Notes: generated by a model not told the origin, from the sequence alone. Numbered from the stretch's first letter, positions 35,775 to 45,624 are shown. The stretch is 64,000 bases of DNA from Lachnospiraceae bacterium GAM79 (GCA_020735665.1 CP085928.1:558001-622000); one strand, 5' to 3'. Made by a program: numbers and translations.

Positions 35775-36132
35775 ATATTAAGACATAAAAAAACTGCCCC
35801 AGTATAAAAATGCTGGGACAGGAGATTGTTCATTAGAAACTGTTTCCTGCGGTGCCACCCGGCTTGACGTATCAGATACGCCCGCTCATTGTCTGCAAAT
35901 ACATACATTACAGATATCTCGTTCTTAACGGAGTATCATCTCCGGCTTACATACAGAATGCATATACAGGAATCGTACCACATCGTTCAGCTTGCCCTCG
36001 GGAGTCCATTCCATCATGGAAAACATACTGCCTTCCACCGGCGGCAGCTCTCTGGGATGTTTGTCGCATCATGTACTTACTCTCCTTCAACGGTTTAAAG
36101 CAATACTAGCATAATTGTTTTTATGTGGCAAG
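35775..36132 (-). promoter_or_regulatory. Trp T-box leader and promoter of trpB
   Basis: On the minus strand the promoter is TTGCCA (36127-36132) and TAGTAT (36104-36109) 17 bases apart. The leader has an AGTA bulge, the specifier GAA-TGG at 36011-36006 (UGG, Trp), the T-box GGGTGGCACC (35860-35851) and a terminator (35787-35821) ending in seven T. Uncharged tRNA-Trp should stabilise the antiterminator and switch on trpB. Confidence 0.88.
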
Positions 36133-36174
36133 TATTTTTTTATGAATGGGGTTGTATTTTTAAGAAAAGTCCGT

Positions 36175-36525
36175 TGACAAGCCATTTTCCCTGCTATATA
36201 ATTGACACATTGAAAAGGCGAAGACGGAGAGAAGTAGCGCTTTTTATCGCTCCCAGAGAGCCGGCGGTGGTGAGAATCCGGCAGAATGAATAAGCGTGAA
36301 TAACACTCTAACAGCTGCAAGCTGAACCCGTGAAGAAGACATTTGCAGAGATGACCGGAAAATGCGAGATGGTTGTTCTGCGAAATGGACCTCACAGTAG
36401 TAGGTGCGCCGCAATTGTGCGTGAAACAAGGAAAGGGACTGTCAGATAAGAGACAGTAAATCAGGTGGTACCGCGGATATGAATTATGTTCGTCCTGGAT
36501 GCAGGGCAGGCATAGTTCTTTTTTT
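36175..36525 (+). promoter_or_regulatory. T-box leader and promoter of aspS
   Basis: TTGACA (36175-36180) and TATAAT (36198-36203) are 17 bases apart, a near-consensus promoter. The leader has the AGTA strand, an AG-bulge region, the T-box GGTGGTACCGCGG (36464-36476) and a terminator from GAATTATG to CATAGTTC with a seven-T tail (36481-36525). The specifier is unclear: GAA (36298-36300) is followed by TAACAC, so AAC (Asn) one base on is the best candidate; no Asp codon is seen there. Confidence 0.85.
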
Positions 36526-36564
36526 ATGCAACCTGTGAAATATAAAAATCAGTCAAAGGAGATA

Positions 36565-38325
36565 ATGCAGAAAATGACCATTTCAAACATTTATCGTAAC
36601 AGAACCTTAAATGAGATCAGCGAAGGCGACGTTGGCGCAGAGCTGAAGGTGGCAGGATGGATCGAGAACATCCGTGATCATGGTGGTGTATCCTTCATCG
36701 ACCTGAGAGATATGTATGGTGTTCTTCAGGTAGTTATGAGAGACACTTCGTTATTAGATGGACTTACAAAAGAGGATTGTGTATCCATCTCAGGTGTGAT
36801 CGAGCACAGAGATGAGGAGACATACAATCCAAAGATCCCGACAGGAACGATCGAACTGGAGGCACATTCCGTAGAAGTGCTTGGAAGAGTATACAAGCAG
36901 GTTCCGTTTGAGATCATGACATCCAAGGAGACAAGAGAAGATGTCCGACTCAAATACAGATATCTGGATCTTAGAAATAAAAAAGTAAAGGATAATATGA
37001 TCTTCCGTTCACAGGTGATCAGCTTCCTTCGTCAGAAGATGACAGAGATGGGATTCTTAGAGATCCAGACACCGATTCTGTGTGCTTCATCACCGGAAGG
37101 TGCAAGAGACTATATTGTTCCATCCAGAAAATTTAAAGGCAAGTTCTATGCTCTGCCACAGGCTCCACAGCAGTACAAGCAGCTGCTGATGGTTGCAGGA
37201 TTTGACAAATATTTCCAGATTGCACCATGCTTCCGTGACGAGGATGCAAGAGCAGACCGTTCACCGGGTGAGTTCTATCAGCTCGATTTTGAGATGAGCT
37301 TTGCAACACAGGAAGATGTATTTAAAGTAGGAGAGGAAGTTCTCTCAGCAACATTTGAGAAATTCGCACCGGAAGGCTCTGTTGTAACACAGGCTCCTTA
37401 TCCGATCATCAGCTATAAGCAGGCAATGTTAGAATTCGGTACGGATAAGCCGGATCTTCGTAATCCGCTTCGTATCATCGATCTGACAGATTTCTTCCAG
37501 AGATGTACATTTAAGCCATTCCATGGCAAGACTGTACGTGCGATCAATGTACCGAAGAAACTGTCAAAGGGACAGCATGAGAAGCTCTTAAAGTATGCTC
37601 AGTCTATCGGTATGGGAGGTCTTGGATATCTGGAAGTTCTGGACGATATGACATACAAGGGACCAATCGATAAGTTCATTCCGGATGATATGAAGAGTGA
37701 GATCGCAGAGCTTGCAAATCTGAAAGCAGGTGATACTATCTTCTTCATTGCCGATGTAGAAGAACTGGCAGCTTCCTTTGCAGGACAGCTTCGTAATGAG
37801 ATCGGTGCAAGACTTGATATGATCGAGAAGAATGCATACAGATTCTGCTATATTAACGATTTCCCTATGTACGAGTACGATAAGGAAACAAAGAAGATCA
37901 TCTTTACACATAATCCGTTCTCCATGCCACAGGGTGGTCTGGAAGCTTTAAATGAGAAGAATCCGTTAGATGTTCTGGCATACCAGTATGATATCGTATG
38001 TAATGGTATCGAGCTTTCATCCGGTGCTGTCAGAAATCACGATATGCAGATCATGGTAAAAGCATTTGAGATCGCAGGATACACAGAAGAAGATCTGAAG
38101 ACAAAGTTTGGAGCACTTTACAATGCATTCCAGTTCGGTGCACCACCACATGCCGGTATGGCTCCCGGTGTTGATCGTATGATCATGCTCCTTCGTAATG
38201 AAGAAAATATTCGTGAGATTATTCCGTTCCCTATGAACGGAAATGCACAGGATCTGATGTGTGGCGCCCCTGGTGAGGTTACAGAGCAGCAGCTCCGTGA
38301 GGTTCATATCAAGGTAAGACAGTAA
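36565..38325 (+). CDS. aspS: Aspartyl-tRNA synthetase
   Basis: A bacterial-type class II AspRS: N-terminal anticodon OB-fold (AGWIENIRDHGGVSFIDLRD), motif 2 FRDEDARADRSPGEFYQLD, the bacterial GAD insertion (about 290-420) and motif 3 GMAPGVDRMIML. It charges tRNA-Asp and, if non-discriminating, tRNA-Asn as well. The protein is 586 residues. ATG 36565 is close to AAGGAG; ATG 36574 is an alternative start. Expression is controlled by the upstream T-box. Confidence 0.95.
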   Translation: MQKMTISNIYRNRTLNEISEGDVGAELKVAGWIENIRDHGGVSFIDLRDMYGVLQVVMRDTSLLDGLTKEDCVSISGVIEHRDEETYNPKIPTGTIELEAHSVEVLGRVYKQVPFEIMTSKETREDVRLKYRYLDLRNKKVKDNMIFRSQVISFLRQKMTEMGFLEIQTPILCASSPEGARDYIVPSRKFKGKFYALPQAPQQYKQLLMVAGFDKYFQIAPCFRDEDARADRSPGEFYQLDFEMSFATQEDVFKVGEEVLSATFEKFAPEGSVVTQAPYPIISYKQAMLEFGTDKPDLRNPLRIIDLTDFFQRCTFKPFHGKTVRAINVPKKLSKGQHEKLLKYAQSIGMGGLGYLEVLDDMTYKGPIDKFIPDDMKSEIAELANLKAGDTIFFIADVEELAASFAGQLRNEIGARLDMIEKNAYRFCYINDFPMYEYDKETKKIIFTHNPFSMPQGGLEALNEKNPLDVLAYQYDIVCNGIELSSGAVRNHDMQIMVKAFEIAGYTEEDLKTKFGALYNAFQFGAPPHAGMAPGVDRMIMLLRNEENIREIIPFPMNGNAQDLMCGAPGEVTEQQLREVHIKVRQ

Positions 38326-38416
38326 CAGAGAAAATCAGGTATTTATGTATAGATTACCGGATAGAAGATTATTTTGATATACACCCAAGATTTTATGTTA
38401 GAAAGGTGCATAAGAT

Positions 38417-39259
38417 ATGCAGGGTTCGCATAATAACCAGAAAAAGATAGCAGTTATAAATGATTACTCAGGATTTGGACGCTGTTCCATAGCAGTAGCA
38501 ATGCCGATTATTTCTGTAATGAAGGTTCAGTGCTGTCCGGTTCCGACGTCGATTTTTTCCAATCATACGGGGTTTGACAGCTTCTATTATGAAGATTTTA
38601 CAGATCATATGCAGAGGTATATCGATGAATGGAAGAAGCTGGATCTGCAGTTTTCCGGTGTCTGTACCGGATTCCTGGGTTCCAGTGAACAGATCAGTAT
38701 AGTGGAACGGTTCCTTACGGATTTTAAAAGACCGGAGACAAAGGTGATCGTGGATCCGGTAATGGGTGACTATGGCAAACCATATCCGACCTATACAGAC
38801 GAACTGTGCCAGCAGATGAAAAAGCTGGTGCGGTTTGCTGATATCCTTACTCCAAATACCACAGAGGCATGTGTTCTGACGGATACACCATATAAGGATG
38901 ACTGGCATATGGATGAACTGAAAGCTATGGCGGAGAAGCTGGCAGCACAGTCAGAGAGCAGACAGGTAAAAGTTGTGATAACAGGAATCAGGCGGGGAAG
39001 CTTCCTTGCTAACTTCTGCTATGAAAATGGAAAAGTAACCGTTGTGAAGACGAAGAAGATCGGAGAGTCGCGCTCCGGTACCGGAGATGTCTTTTCGGCG
39101 ATTCTTGCGGCGGATGCCGTAAATAATGTAGATTTTACAGAATCAGTTAAGAAGGCAAGTGTATTTATCAAAGAATGTATCAAACGTTCCGTTGAGATGG
39201 AGCTTCCATTGACCGATGGAGTGTGTTTTGAGGAATGTCTGTACAAGCTTGCCAGATAA
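38417..39259 (+). CDS. pdxY: Pyridoxamine/pyridoxal kinase
   Basis: A ribokinase-fold kinase of the PdxK/PdxY group: NDYSGFGRCSIAVAMP at the substrate end, VDPVMGDYGK for phosphate and metal, TPNTTEA, and SRSGTGDVFSAIL with the catalytic Asp. It phosphorylates B6 vitamers to keep the PLP pool. Length 280 residues is usual. GAAAGGTG precedes the ATG. It is followed after 15 bases by the radical SAM gene, so they form an operon. Confidence 0.88.
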   Translation: MQGSHNNQKKIAVINDYSGFGRCSIAVAMPIISVMKVQCCPVPTSIFSNHTGFDSFYYEDFTDHMQRYIDEWKKLDLQFSGVCTGFLGSSEQISIVERFLTDFKRPETKVIVDPVMGDYGKPYPTYTDELCQQMKKLVRFADILTPNTTEACVLTDTPYKDDWHMDELKAMAEKLAAQSESRQVKVVITGIRRGSFLANFCYENGKVTVVKTKKIGESRSGTGDVFSAILAADAVNNVDFTESVKKASVFIKECIKRSVEMELPLTDGVCFEECLYKLAR

Positions 39260-39274
39260 CAGGAGGCGAATAGT

Positions 39275-39877
39275 ATGGAGATATTATATAAAGTTCATAA
39301 TAATCTGTATGTAAATCTGACAAATAAATGCCCATGTGCATGTACATTCTGTCTCAGACAGAACATGGATCATGTTGGTGAATCAAAGAGTCTGTGGTTA
39401 GAGCGAGAACCATCAGCAGAAGAAGTGATTGCTGAATTTGCAAAATTCGATATGAGCCGGTTTAATGAGGTTGTGTTCTGTGGATTCGGAGAACCGACGG
39501 AAGCCTTTGAGGTGTTGAAGAAGGTTGCGGCATTTGTAAAGGAGACTTATCATATGCCGATACGTTTGAATACGAATGGGCTGGGAAATCTTGTAAATGG
39601 CAGAGATATCACACCGGAGATGGAAGGCCTGATCGACACGGTATCGATCAGCTTGAATACGCCGAATGCAGATCGGTATCATGAACTGGTCAGAAGTAAG
39701 TTTGGAGATAAATCCTTTGATGCGATGCTTGACTTTGCAAGAAGTTCTACAAAGTATGTAACAAATGTAGTTATGACGACTGTAGATACCACGATTACAA
39801 AAGAGGAAGAGGAAGAATGCCGGAGAATCTGTGATTCGATCGGTGCAAAATACAGAATCCGCCCATGGGAGGATTAA
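39275..39877 (+). CDS. TatD-associated radical SAM protein
   Basis: The cluster motif is NKCPCACTFC near residue 20 (C-x3-C-x2-C), followed by FCGFGEPT and LNTNG, a radical SAM barrel of only 200 residues without an extra C-terminal domain. The length and the ending YRIRPWED fit the small family usually encoded beside TatD nucleases. No tatD gene is next to it here. AGGAGG precedes the ATG. The substrate is unknown. Confidence 0.85.
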   Translation: MEILYKVHNNLYVNLTNKCPCACTFCLRQNMDHVGESKSLWLEREPSAEEVIAEFAKFDMSRFNEVVFCGFGEPTEAFEVLKKVAAFVKETYHMPIRLNTNGLGNLVNGRDITPEMEGLIDTVSISLNTPNADRYHELVRSKFGDKSFDAMLDFARSSTKYVTNVVMTTVDTTITKEEEEECRRICDSIGAKYRIRPWED

Positions 39878-39890
39878 TAAATCTGATAAG

Positions 39891-39920
39891 AAAAGCTCTG
39901 TATGAAAATACAGGGCTTTT
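39891..39920 (+). terminator. Terminator of the pdxY-radical SAM operon
   Basis: AAAAGCTCTGTAT and ATACAGGGCTTTT form a stem around GAAA, followed by TTCTTGTT. Confidence 0.85.
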
Positions 39921-39937
39921 CTTGTTATTCTACAAAT

Positions 39938-39974
39938 AAAGACCGCAGGTAGCGATCAGGCTGCCTGCGGTCTT
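39938..39974. terminator. Terminator behind typA
   Basis: AGACCGCAGGTAGC and GCTGCCTGCGGTCT pair with one mismatch. On the minus strand TTTATT follows the stem, as needed after typA. Confidence 0.8.
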
Positions 39975-40005
39975 ACTGTAATATTTATTATTATAACATA
40001 AATGC

Positions 40006-41844
40006 TTATTTATTTCCGGCATCTCTCTTAGCACGGAAACGAAGTGTAGGATCAAGGATCTTCTTACGGATACGGAAGCTCTTAGGAGTGATCTCAAGAA
40101 GCTCATCTGTATCGATGAAGTCAAGTGCCTGCTCCAGACTGAGTACCTTAGGAGGTGTCAGCTTTAATGCATCATCAGCACCGGAAGAACGGGTGTTGGT
40201 CAACTGTTTCTTCTTGCAGACATTTACTTCGATATCATCGGTACGTCCATTTTCACCGATAACCATTCCGGCATATACAGGTTCACCTGGTCCGATGAAC
40301 AGTGTACCTCTTTCCTGTGCATTGAACAGACCATAAGTGATAGAAGTACCGGTCTCATATGCGATCAGAGAACCCTGTGAACGATAGTTCATATCACCCT
40401 TATATGGGAGATATTCATCAAAGATCGTATTGATAACACCATTTCCCTTTGTAGCGGTCATGAAGTCACCACGGAAACCGATCAGTCCACGGGAAGGTAC
40501 AAGGAACTCCAGTCTGGTTGTACCGTTTCCGGTAGGAGCCATACCCTGAAGCTCACCCTTTCTGGAATTTAACATATTAATAACTGTTCCGGTAAATTCA
40601 TCCGGAACATCGATATATGCAATCTCAAATGGTTCAAGCTTCTTACCGCGTTCGTCTGTCTTATAGATAACTTCGGCTTTGCTGACTGCAAATTCATATC
40701 CTTCACGTCTCATGTTCTCGATCAGGACGGATAAGTGAAGTTCACCACGACCGGATACCTTGAAAGCTTCTGTTGTCTCTGTTTCTTCTACACGGAGACT
40801 GACATCTGTATTTAATTCACGGAACAATCTGTCACGTAAATGTCTGGAGGTTACAAACTTTCCTTCCTTACCGGCGAAAGGAGAATCATTTACCATGAAT
40901 GTCATGGAAATAGTTGGCTCTGAAATTTTCTGGAATGGGATTGGGTCCGGATTTTCAGGAGAACAGATCGTATCACCGATATTAACATCTGCAATACCGG
41001 AGATGGCTACGATCGATCCGATGTCTGCTTCATTTACTTCTACTTTATTCAGACCCTCGTAAACATAGAGCTTACCGATCTTAACCTTTAACATTCTGTC
41101 AGGGTCATGTTCATTTACAATAACAACAGGCTCATTTACAACGACCTTACCGTTGTCAACCTTGCCAACACCGATACGGCCTACATATTCATTGTAGTCG
41201 ATCGTGCTGATCAGAACCTGTGTACCTGCATCCGGATCACCGGTAGGAGCAGGAATATAATCAACGATGGTATCAAACAGTGGCTTCATATCTGTACCCG
41301 GTTCATCTGGATCAAGAGAAGCAACACCTGTCTTTGCTGATGCAAATACAAATGGGCAGTCAAGCTGATCGTCATTTGCATCCAATTCGATTAGAAGCTC
41401 AAGAACTTCATCTACAACCTCTTTAGGACGAGCTTCAGGACGGTCACATTTGTTTACACATACAATAACACTGAGGTTCAGCTCCAATGCTTTCTTCAGA
41501 ACGAATTTGGTCTGTGGCATGGCACCTTCGAAAGCATCAACAACAAGAATAACACCATTTACCATCTTCAGGACACGTTCTACTTCACCACCGAAATCAG
41601 CATGTCCCGGAGTGTCGATAATGTTGATCTTTGTCTTACCATAACGGACGGCAGTGTTCTTGGAAAGAATCGTGATACCACGTTCACGTTCAATATCATT
41701 TGAGTCCATGACACGTTCGGTAACTTCCTGATTATCACGGAATACACCACTCTGTTTCAAAAGTTCATCCACTAATGTTGTTTTGCCATGGTCAACATGG
41801 GCAATAATCGCAACATTTCTGATATCATCTCTGGTAATCTTCAT
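40006..41844 (-). CDS. typA: Translational GTPase TypA/BipA
   Basis: G1 AHVDHGKTTLVD, G3 DTPGHADFGGEV and G4 VNKCDRPEAR identify a translational GTPase, and the TypA C-terminal region (LIGFRGDFMTATKGNG, and later RSSGADDALKLTPP) separates it from LepA and EF-G. It binds ribosomes and is needed for cold or stress growth and 50S assembly. ATG 41844 is preferred over the GTG at 41853. Length 612 residues is normal. Confidence 0.96.
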   Translation of the reverse strand: MKITRDDIRNVAIIAHVDHGKTTLVDELLKQSGVFRDNQEVTERVMDSNDIERERGITILSKNTAVRYGKTKINIIDTPGHADFGGEVERVLKMVNGVILVVDAFEGAMPQTKFVLKKALELNLSVIVCVNKCDRPEARPKEVVDEVLELLIELDANDDQLDCPFVFASAKTGVASLDPDEPGTDMKPLFDTIVDYIPAPTGDPDAGTQVLISTIDYNEYVGRIGVGKVDNGKVVVNEPVVIVNEHDPDRMLKVKIGKLYVYEGLNKVEVNEADIGSIVAISGIADVNIGDTICSPENPDPIPFQKISEPTISMTFMVNDSPFAGKEGKFVTSRHLRDRLFRELNTDVSLRVEETETTEAFKVSGRGELHLSVLIENMRREGYEFAVSKAEVIYKTDERGKKLEPFEIAYIDVPDEFTGTVINMLNSRKGELQGMAPTGNGTTRLEFLVPSRGLIGFRGDFMTATKGNGVINTIFDEYLPYKGDMNYRSQGSLIAYETGTSITYGLFNAQERGTLFIGPGEPVYAGMVIGENGRTDDIEVNVCKKKQLTNTRSSGADDALKLTPPKVLSLEQALDFIDTDELLEITPKSFRIRKKILDPTLRFRAKRDAGNK

Positions 41845-42059
41845 TTTTTTCACTCTTTCTTTATGATATTAAAATTACTTACAATACAACGTTTACCATT
41901 CTAGCATACGAAAAAAAGCATTTCAATGGAAATGATAGCCGAAAATTACACCAAAATATTCGGTAAAATGCGCCGAACTGTACAAAAATATGTTATTATT
42001 AGAAAGTATGACAGGCGGGAACGGTTCCTGCTAAATAAGTGATTTGGAGAGGTATTAAA

Positions 42060-43367
42060 ATGAATGAGAAAAAGGGCAGAGCGATCGCACTGTTACCGAT
42101 CGGTGTATTTCTGGTATTGTATCTGGGACTTGGGATTATATTTGAATATGTGATGAAAATTCCGATGGGCTTTTATAATGTGCCTATCATCGTGGCATTT
42201 CTTGCAGCTATTCTGGTCGCATGTATCCAGAACCGGGAATTGGTATTTGATAAGAAGCTTGAGATTATGGCACAGGGAGTTGGGGATAAGAATATTATAA
42301 CGATGCTGTTGATCTTCCTGGCAGCGGGTTCATTTGTCGGGGTAGTCGGAAGAAGCAGCGCAGAGAGTGTAGCATATTTTATGCTGACACTGATTCCGGC
42401 AAGATTTTCAGTAGCGGTTTTGTTTGTTGTTGCCTGCTTTGTATCAGTTGCTATGGGCACTTCGGTTGGAACGATCACATTGTTAACACCGATTGCTGTA
42501 GCAGTGTCGAGAGCGTCTGGCTTTGATATGGCATTTTGTGTTGCATCGGTTATGGGTGGAGCAATGTTTGGGGATAATCTTTCTTTTATCTCAGATACGA
42601 CGATTGCGGCATGTAATGGACAGGGATGTGAGATGAAAGACAAATTCCGGGAGAATTTCTGGATCGCGTTTCCGGCAGCGGTTATAACGCTGATATTAAT
42701 TCTTGTACTTTCATTTCAGACCGACATACGGGGTCAGGTCAGCCAGTCTTATAATCTGGTGCAGATCATACCGTATGTTCTGGTGCTGATCGGTGGAATT
42801 ATAGGGCTGAATGTATTTATCGTATTACTTACGGGAATTGTATCCGGAGCATTTATTATGCTGATGTGGGGACATACTGCACCTGTTGATCTTCTGACAA
42901 ATATGGGCTCCGGTGTTTCCGGAATGTTTGAAACCTGTATGGTAGCAATATTAGTAGCGGCGTTATGTGCACTGATCCGGGAATATGGCGGTTTCGATGC
43001 ACTTCTCAGTTGGATACACAGGATCTTTCGAGGAAAGAAAGGCGGACAGCTCGGAATGGGGTTGCTAGTCGGAACAATGGATATTGCAACTGCAAACAAT
43101 ACGGTAGCAATCGTTATGGCAAATCCGATTGCCGGAGAAATGGCACAGGAATATGGAATCTCTCCGAAGAAGACTGCCTCTTTGCTTGATACCTTTTCCT
43201 GTATCTTTCAAGGGATAATCCCATATGGTGCGCAGATGTTAGTTGCAATTGCCGCGGTAGGAGAACTGGGTGATTCCATTTCTGCTTTTCAGATCATGCC
43301 GAAGCTTTTTTATCCGATGTTCTTGCTGCTGACATCACTCGTTACCATAATAAGAAGTGATAAATAA
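42060..43367 (+). CDS. nhaC: NhaC-family Na+/H+ antiporter
   Basis: About eleven membrane segments over 435 residues with the family blocks SVAMGTSVGTITLLTPIAVA, GGAMFGDNLSFISDTTIAA (polar ion-binding residues) and MDIATANNTVAIVMANPIAG. Such proteins exchange Na+ or organic ions for protons; substrate choice cannot be decided. GAGAGG precedes the ATG at 42060. The gene runs toward hslO with a large palindromic element between them. Confidence 0.88.
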   Translation: MNEKKGRAIALLPIGVFLVLYLGLGIIFEYVMKIPMGFYNVPIIVAFLAAILVACIQNRELVFDKKLEIMAQGVGDKNIITMLLIFLAAGSFVGVVGRSSAESVAYFMLTLIPARFSVAVLFVVACFVSVAMGTSVGTITLLTPIAVAVSRASGFDMAFCVASVMGGAMFGDNLSFISDTTIAACNGQGCEMKDKFRENFWIAFPAAVITLILILVLSFQTDIRGQVSQSYNLVQIIPYVLVLIGGIIGLNVFIVLLTGIVSGAFIMLMWGHTAPVDLLTNMGSGVSGMFETCMVAILVAALCALIREYGGFDALLSWIHRIFRGKKGGQLGMGLLVGTMDIATANNTVAIVMANPIAGEMAQEYGISPKKTASLLDTFSCIFQGIIPYGAQMLVAIAAVGELGDSISAFQIMPKLFYPMFLLLTSLVTIIRSDK

Positions 43368-43387
43368 TAGAGACAATTCAAGAATAT

Positions 43388-43641
43388 AGAAAACGCTGAT
43401 CTGTTTCTATACGAATTAAGTGAATTATAAAAGAGTTTATCGGCGATGTGAACATGTATACTATTATGAAGCAAGCCTGTTTTAACGCCGGTTCTTAGTG
43501 AGTCGCCATAGGCGAAGAACTTAGTACCGTTGCGTTGAAATAGAGTGCAAGCGTCTTGCGTAATAATAGGTGTGCATATTCACATTACCGATAAACTCTT
43601 TTTGTAATATTCACTCACATAGGAACAGATCAGCGTTTTCT
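43388..43641. ncRNA. Structured intergenic element, copy B, in a nested palindrome
   Basis: The core (about 43460-43568) matches copy A: GCAAG/CTTGC, TTTTAACGC/GCGTTGAAA, CGCC-ATA-GGCG and a GT-GCAA-GC hairpin. It is closed by AGAGTTTATCGG/CCGATAAACTCT, which has a T run, and again by an outer pair starting AGAAAACGCTGATC (43388) and ending GATCAGCGTTTTCT (43641). The whole 254-base region between nhaC and hslO can fold into one long arm. Confidence 0.7.
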
Positions 43642-43644
43642 GTT

Positions 43645-44520
43645 TTATTTGCCAAGTAACATATTTTCCAGTTCCTCCGGTGAGAAGGTGTAAGACGAGT
43701 TGCAGAACTGGCAGTTTACCTCGATCGGCTTATTGTCTGCGAGCAGATTTGCGATCTCTTTTTTACCGAGACTGATAACGGCCTGTGAGAAACGTTCCTT
43801 ACTGCAGTTGCAGTGCCACTTCGTAGGAATGGTATCGGTAACTTCTACATTATAGCCTTCAAAGATCTGCTTCACGATATCAAGCGGTTCCATACCCTGG
43901 TCGAGGAGAGCGGTAATGGATGTGAATTCACCCAGACGTTTTTCCAGATCAGAGATCAGTTCCTCGGATGCAAATGGCATAAGCTGAATGATAAAGCCCC
44001 CGGCTTGTTTTACTGTGTTGTTCTTCTCCATCAGAACACCTAAAGCTACAGAAGTTGGAATCTGTTCTGAGGTTGCAAAATAATACGTCAGGTCTTCTGC
44101 AATCTCACCTGAAACAAGCTGGGTCTGACCGATATAAGGCTCTTTTAAACCGATATCCTTGATCACGGAGAGCACGCCCATATCAAGAGCTTTAGCGACA
44201 TCCAGTTTTCCCTTATCATTTGCATGCAGGATAACCTCCGGATTGTTGACATAGCCTTTGACATTGCAGTGCGCATCAGCAGTCACTGTTAGTCCGCCGA
44301 TTGGACCGCTGCACTGGATCTGGAGCGTTAGCAGATCGGAGTCATTCTTACATGCAGCCCCCATCAATGCACCTGCGGTTAGCAGACGACCGAGGGCAGC
44401 GGTAGCAACCGGACTGGTATTGTGAATACTTCTTGCTGTTTCAACGATTTCCTTTGTGGTGCCGGCAAAGAAACGAACCTGTCCATCTGCCGCCATACCT
44501 CTGATAATATAATCACTCAT
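43645..44520 (-). CDS. hslO: Hsp33 redox-regulated chaperonin
   Basis: The C-terminal zinc switch is present as HCNC and, 32 residues on, CQFC; oxidation of these four Cys releases zinc and turns on holdase activity. The N-terminal ATAALGRLLTAGALMGA segment and GGFIIQLMPFASEE are typical of the family. The protein is 291 residues. AGGAAT precedes the ATG at 44520. It ends at the edge of structured element B. Confidence 0.95.
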   Translation of the reverse strand: MSDYIIRGMAADGQVRFFAGTTKEIVETARSIHNTSPVATAALGRLLTAGALMGAACKNDSDLLTLQIQCSGPIGGLTVTADAHCNVKGYVNNPEVILHANDKGKLDVAKALDMGVLSVIKDIGLKEPYIGQTQLVSGEIAEDLTYYFATSEQIPTSVALGVLMEKNNTVKQAGGFIIQLMPFASEELISDLEKRLGEFTSITALLDQGMEPLDIVKQIFEGYNVEVTDTIPTKWHCNCSKERFSQAVISLGKKEIANLLADNKPIEVNCQFCNSSYTFSPEELENMLLGK

Positions 44521-44692
44521 ATGTTATTCCTCGTTCTTTCTATATATAACGTAAAATATTGCACTTTTAAGGTGCCTTTTTAAAAATAATACCTGCATTT
44601 ATAAAGTGCTGATTAATAACAAAATAATGCTTGTACTTATAAAAGTAGTGCTTAATAAAAAATTGATGACTAAAATCACTACGGGCAGGAGA

Positions 44693-45466
44693 TCAGATAT
44701 ATAATTTGCCTTCGTGATGTTTTTCTCTGGCTATCACATAGACACGTTCACTGTCATCGGTTGCTGGCGTGTGCGTAAATGCATCATACATGGCAAGAAG
44801 CTCCATACCTGCCTGTTCTACACAACGAATCATGTCCTCACAGGTCAGTCCGATCTGGTAATGGAATTCCTGCGTTTTTCGGTACAGGTCGTTCTCCTCT
44901 TTCAGAAACAGGCTGAGTGCAAGCTCGTTGACATTTTGTTCCTCATCATAATAATTATCCCAAATGAAGCTGACATCATCCCGATCCTCAGCAATCACTG
45001 AATCTGCAACGACATCCCGGAAATAGTGTTTGGTCTTAAAATCACAGATAAAGATACCCCCTGCTTCCAGATAATTATTTGCAAGAGAAAAAACGGTAGT
45101 GATCTGATCTGTATTTGACAGATAGTTGATGCTGTCACAGACGCATACAATGGCATTTACTGTTCCATATAATTCAAAGGAACACATATCCTGTTGGAGA
45201 TACATAATGGATGAGAAACCATTCGCAATCTTTTTTTCATTTGCAATCTCCAACATATCGGAAGACACATCAATTCCGATCATATCATAGCCTGCGGCTG
45301 CAAGTCCTTCCGTGATCGTTCCCGTTCCGCAACCAAGCTCGGCAACCAGACCTTCGGTGATATTGTATTCATGGAGCAGGCTGGTGATATAAGATATCCA
45401 TTCGTCATAAGGAATGTTATCCATCAGCTCATCGTATACCTGCGCGAAGCTTGTATAGGCATCCAT
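44693..45466 (-). CDS. Class I SAM-dependent methyltransferase
   Basis: The SAM-binding motif I is VAELGCGTGTITEGLAAAGY, followed by motif II acidic residue in GIDVSSDML and CVCDSINYL. The protein is 257 residues, with a C-terminal substrate part without known signature. GAGG precedes the ATG. It lies upstream of hslO on the same strand, separated by 172 bases with no visible gene. The substrate is unknown. Confidence 0.85.
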   Translation of the reverse strand: MDAYTSFAQVYDELMDNIPYDEWISYITSLLHEYNITEGLVAELGCGTGTITEGLAAAGYDMIGIDVSSDMLEIANEKKIANGFSSIMYLQQDMCSFELYGTVNAIVCVCDSINYLSNTDQITTVFSLANNYLEAGGIFICDFKTKHYFRDVVADSVIAEDRDDVSFIWDNYYDEEQNVNELALSLFLKEENDLYRKTQEFHYQIGLTCEDMIRCVEQAGMELLAMYDAFTHTPATDDSERVYVIAREKHHEGKLYI

Positions 45467-45595
45467 AGAAAAACCTCATTTCATAAAATCTCAATGCCAT
45501 CATTATATACATCTCAGAAAGGAAAAACAACCGTTTCTTTTGGAGCAGTTTTCTATTTGCTGCGGCAGACAGAATGTAAAAAATAAGGTTTGAGA

Positions 45596-45624
45596 TTGAA
45601 CATGGTGGGCTTTTGTGTTAATAT
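45596..45624 (+). promoter_or_regulatory. Promoter of corA
   Basis: TTGAAC (45596-45601) and TAATAT (45619-45624) are 17 bases apart, 58 bases before the corA start. Confidence 0.6.
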
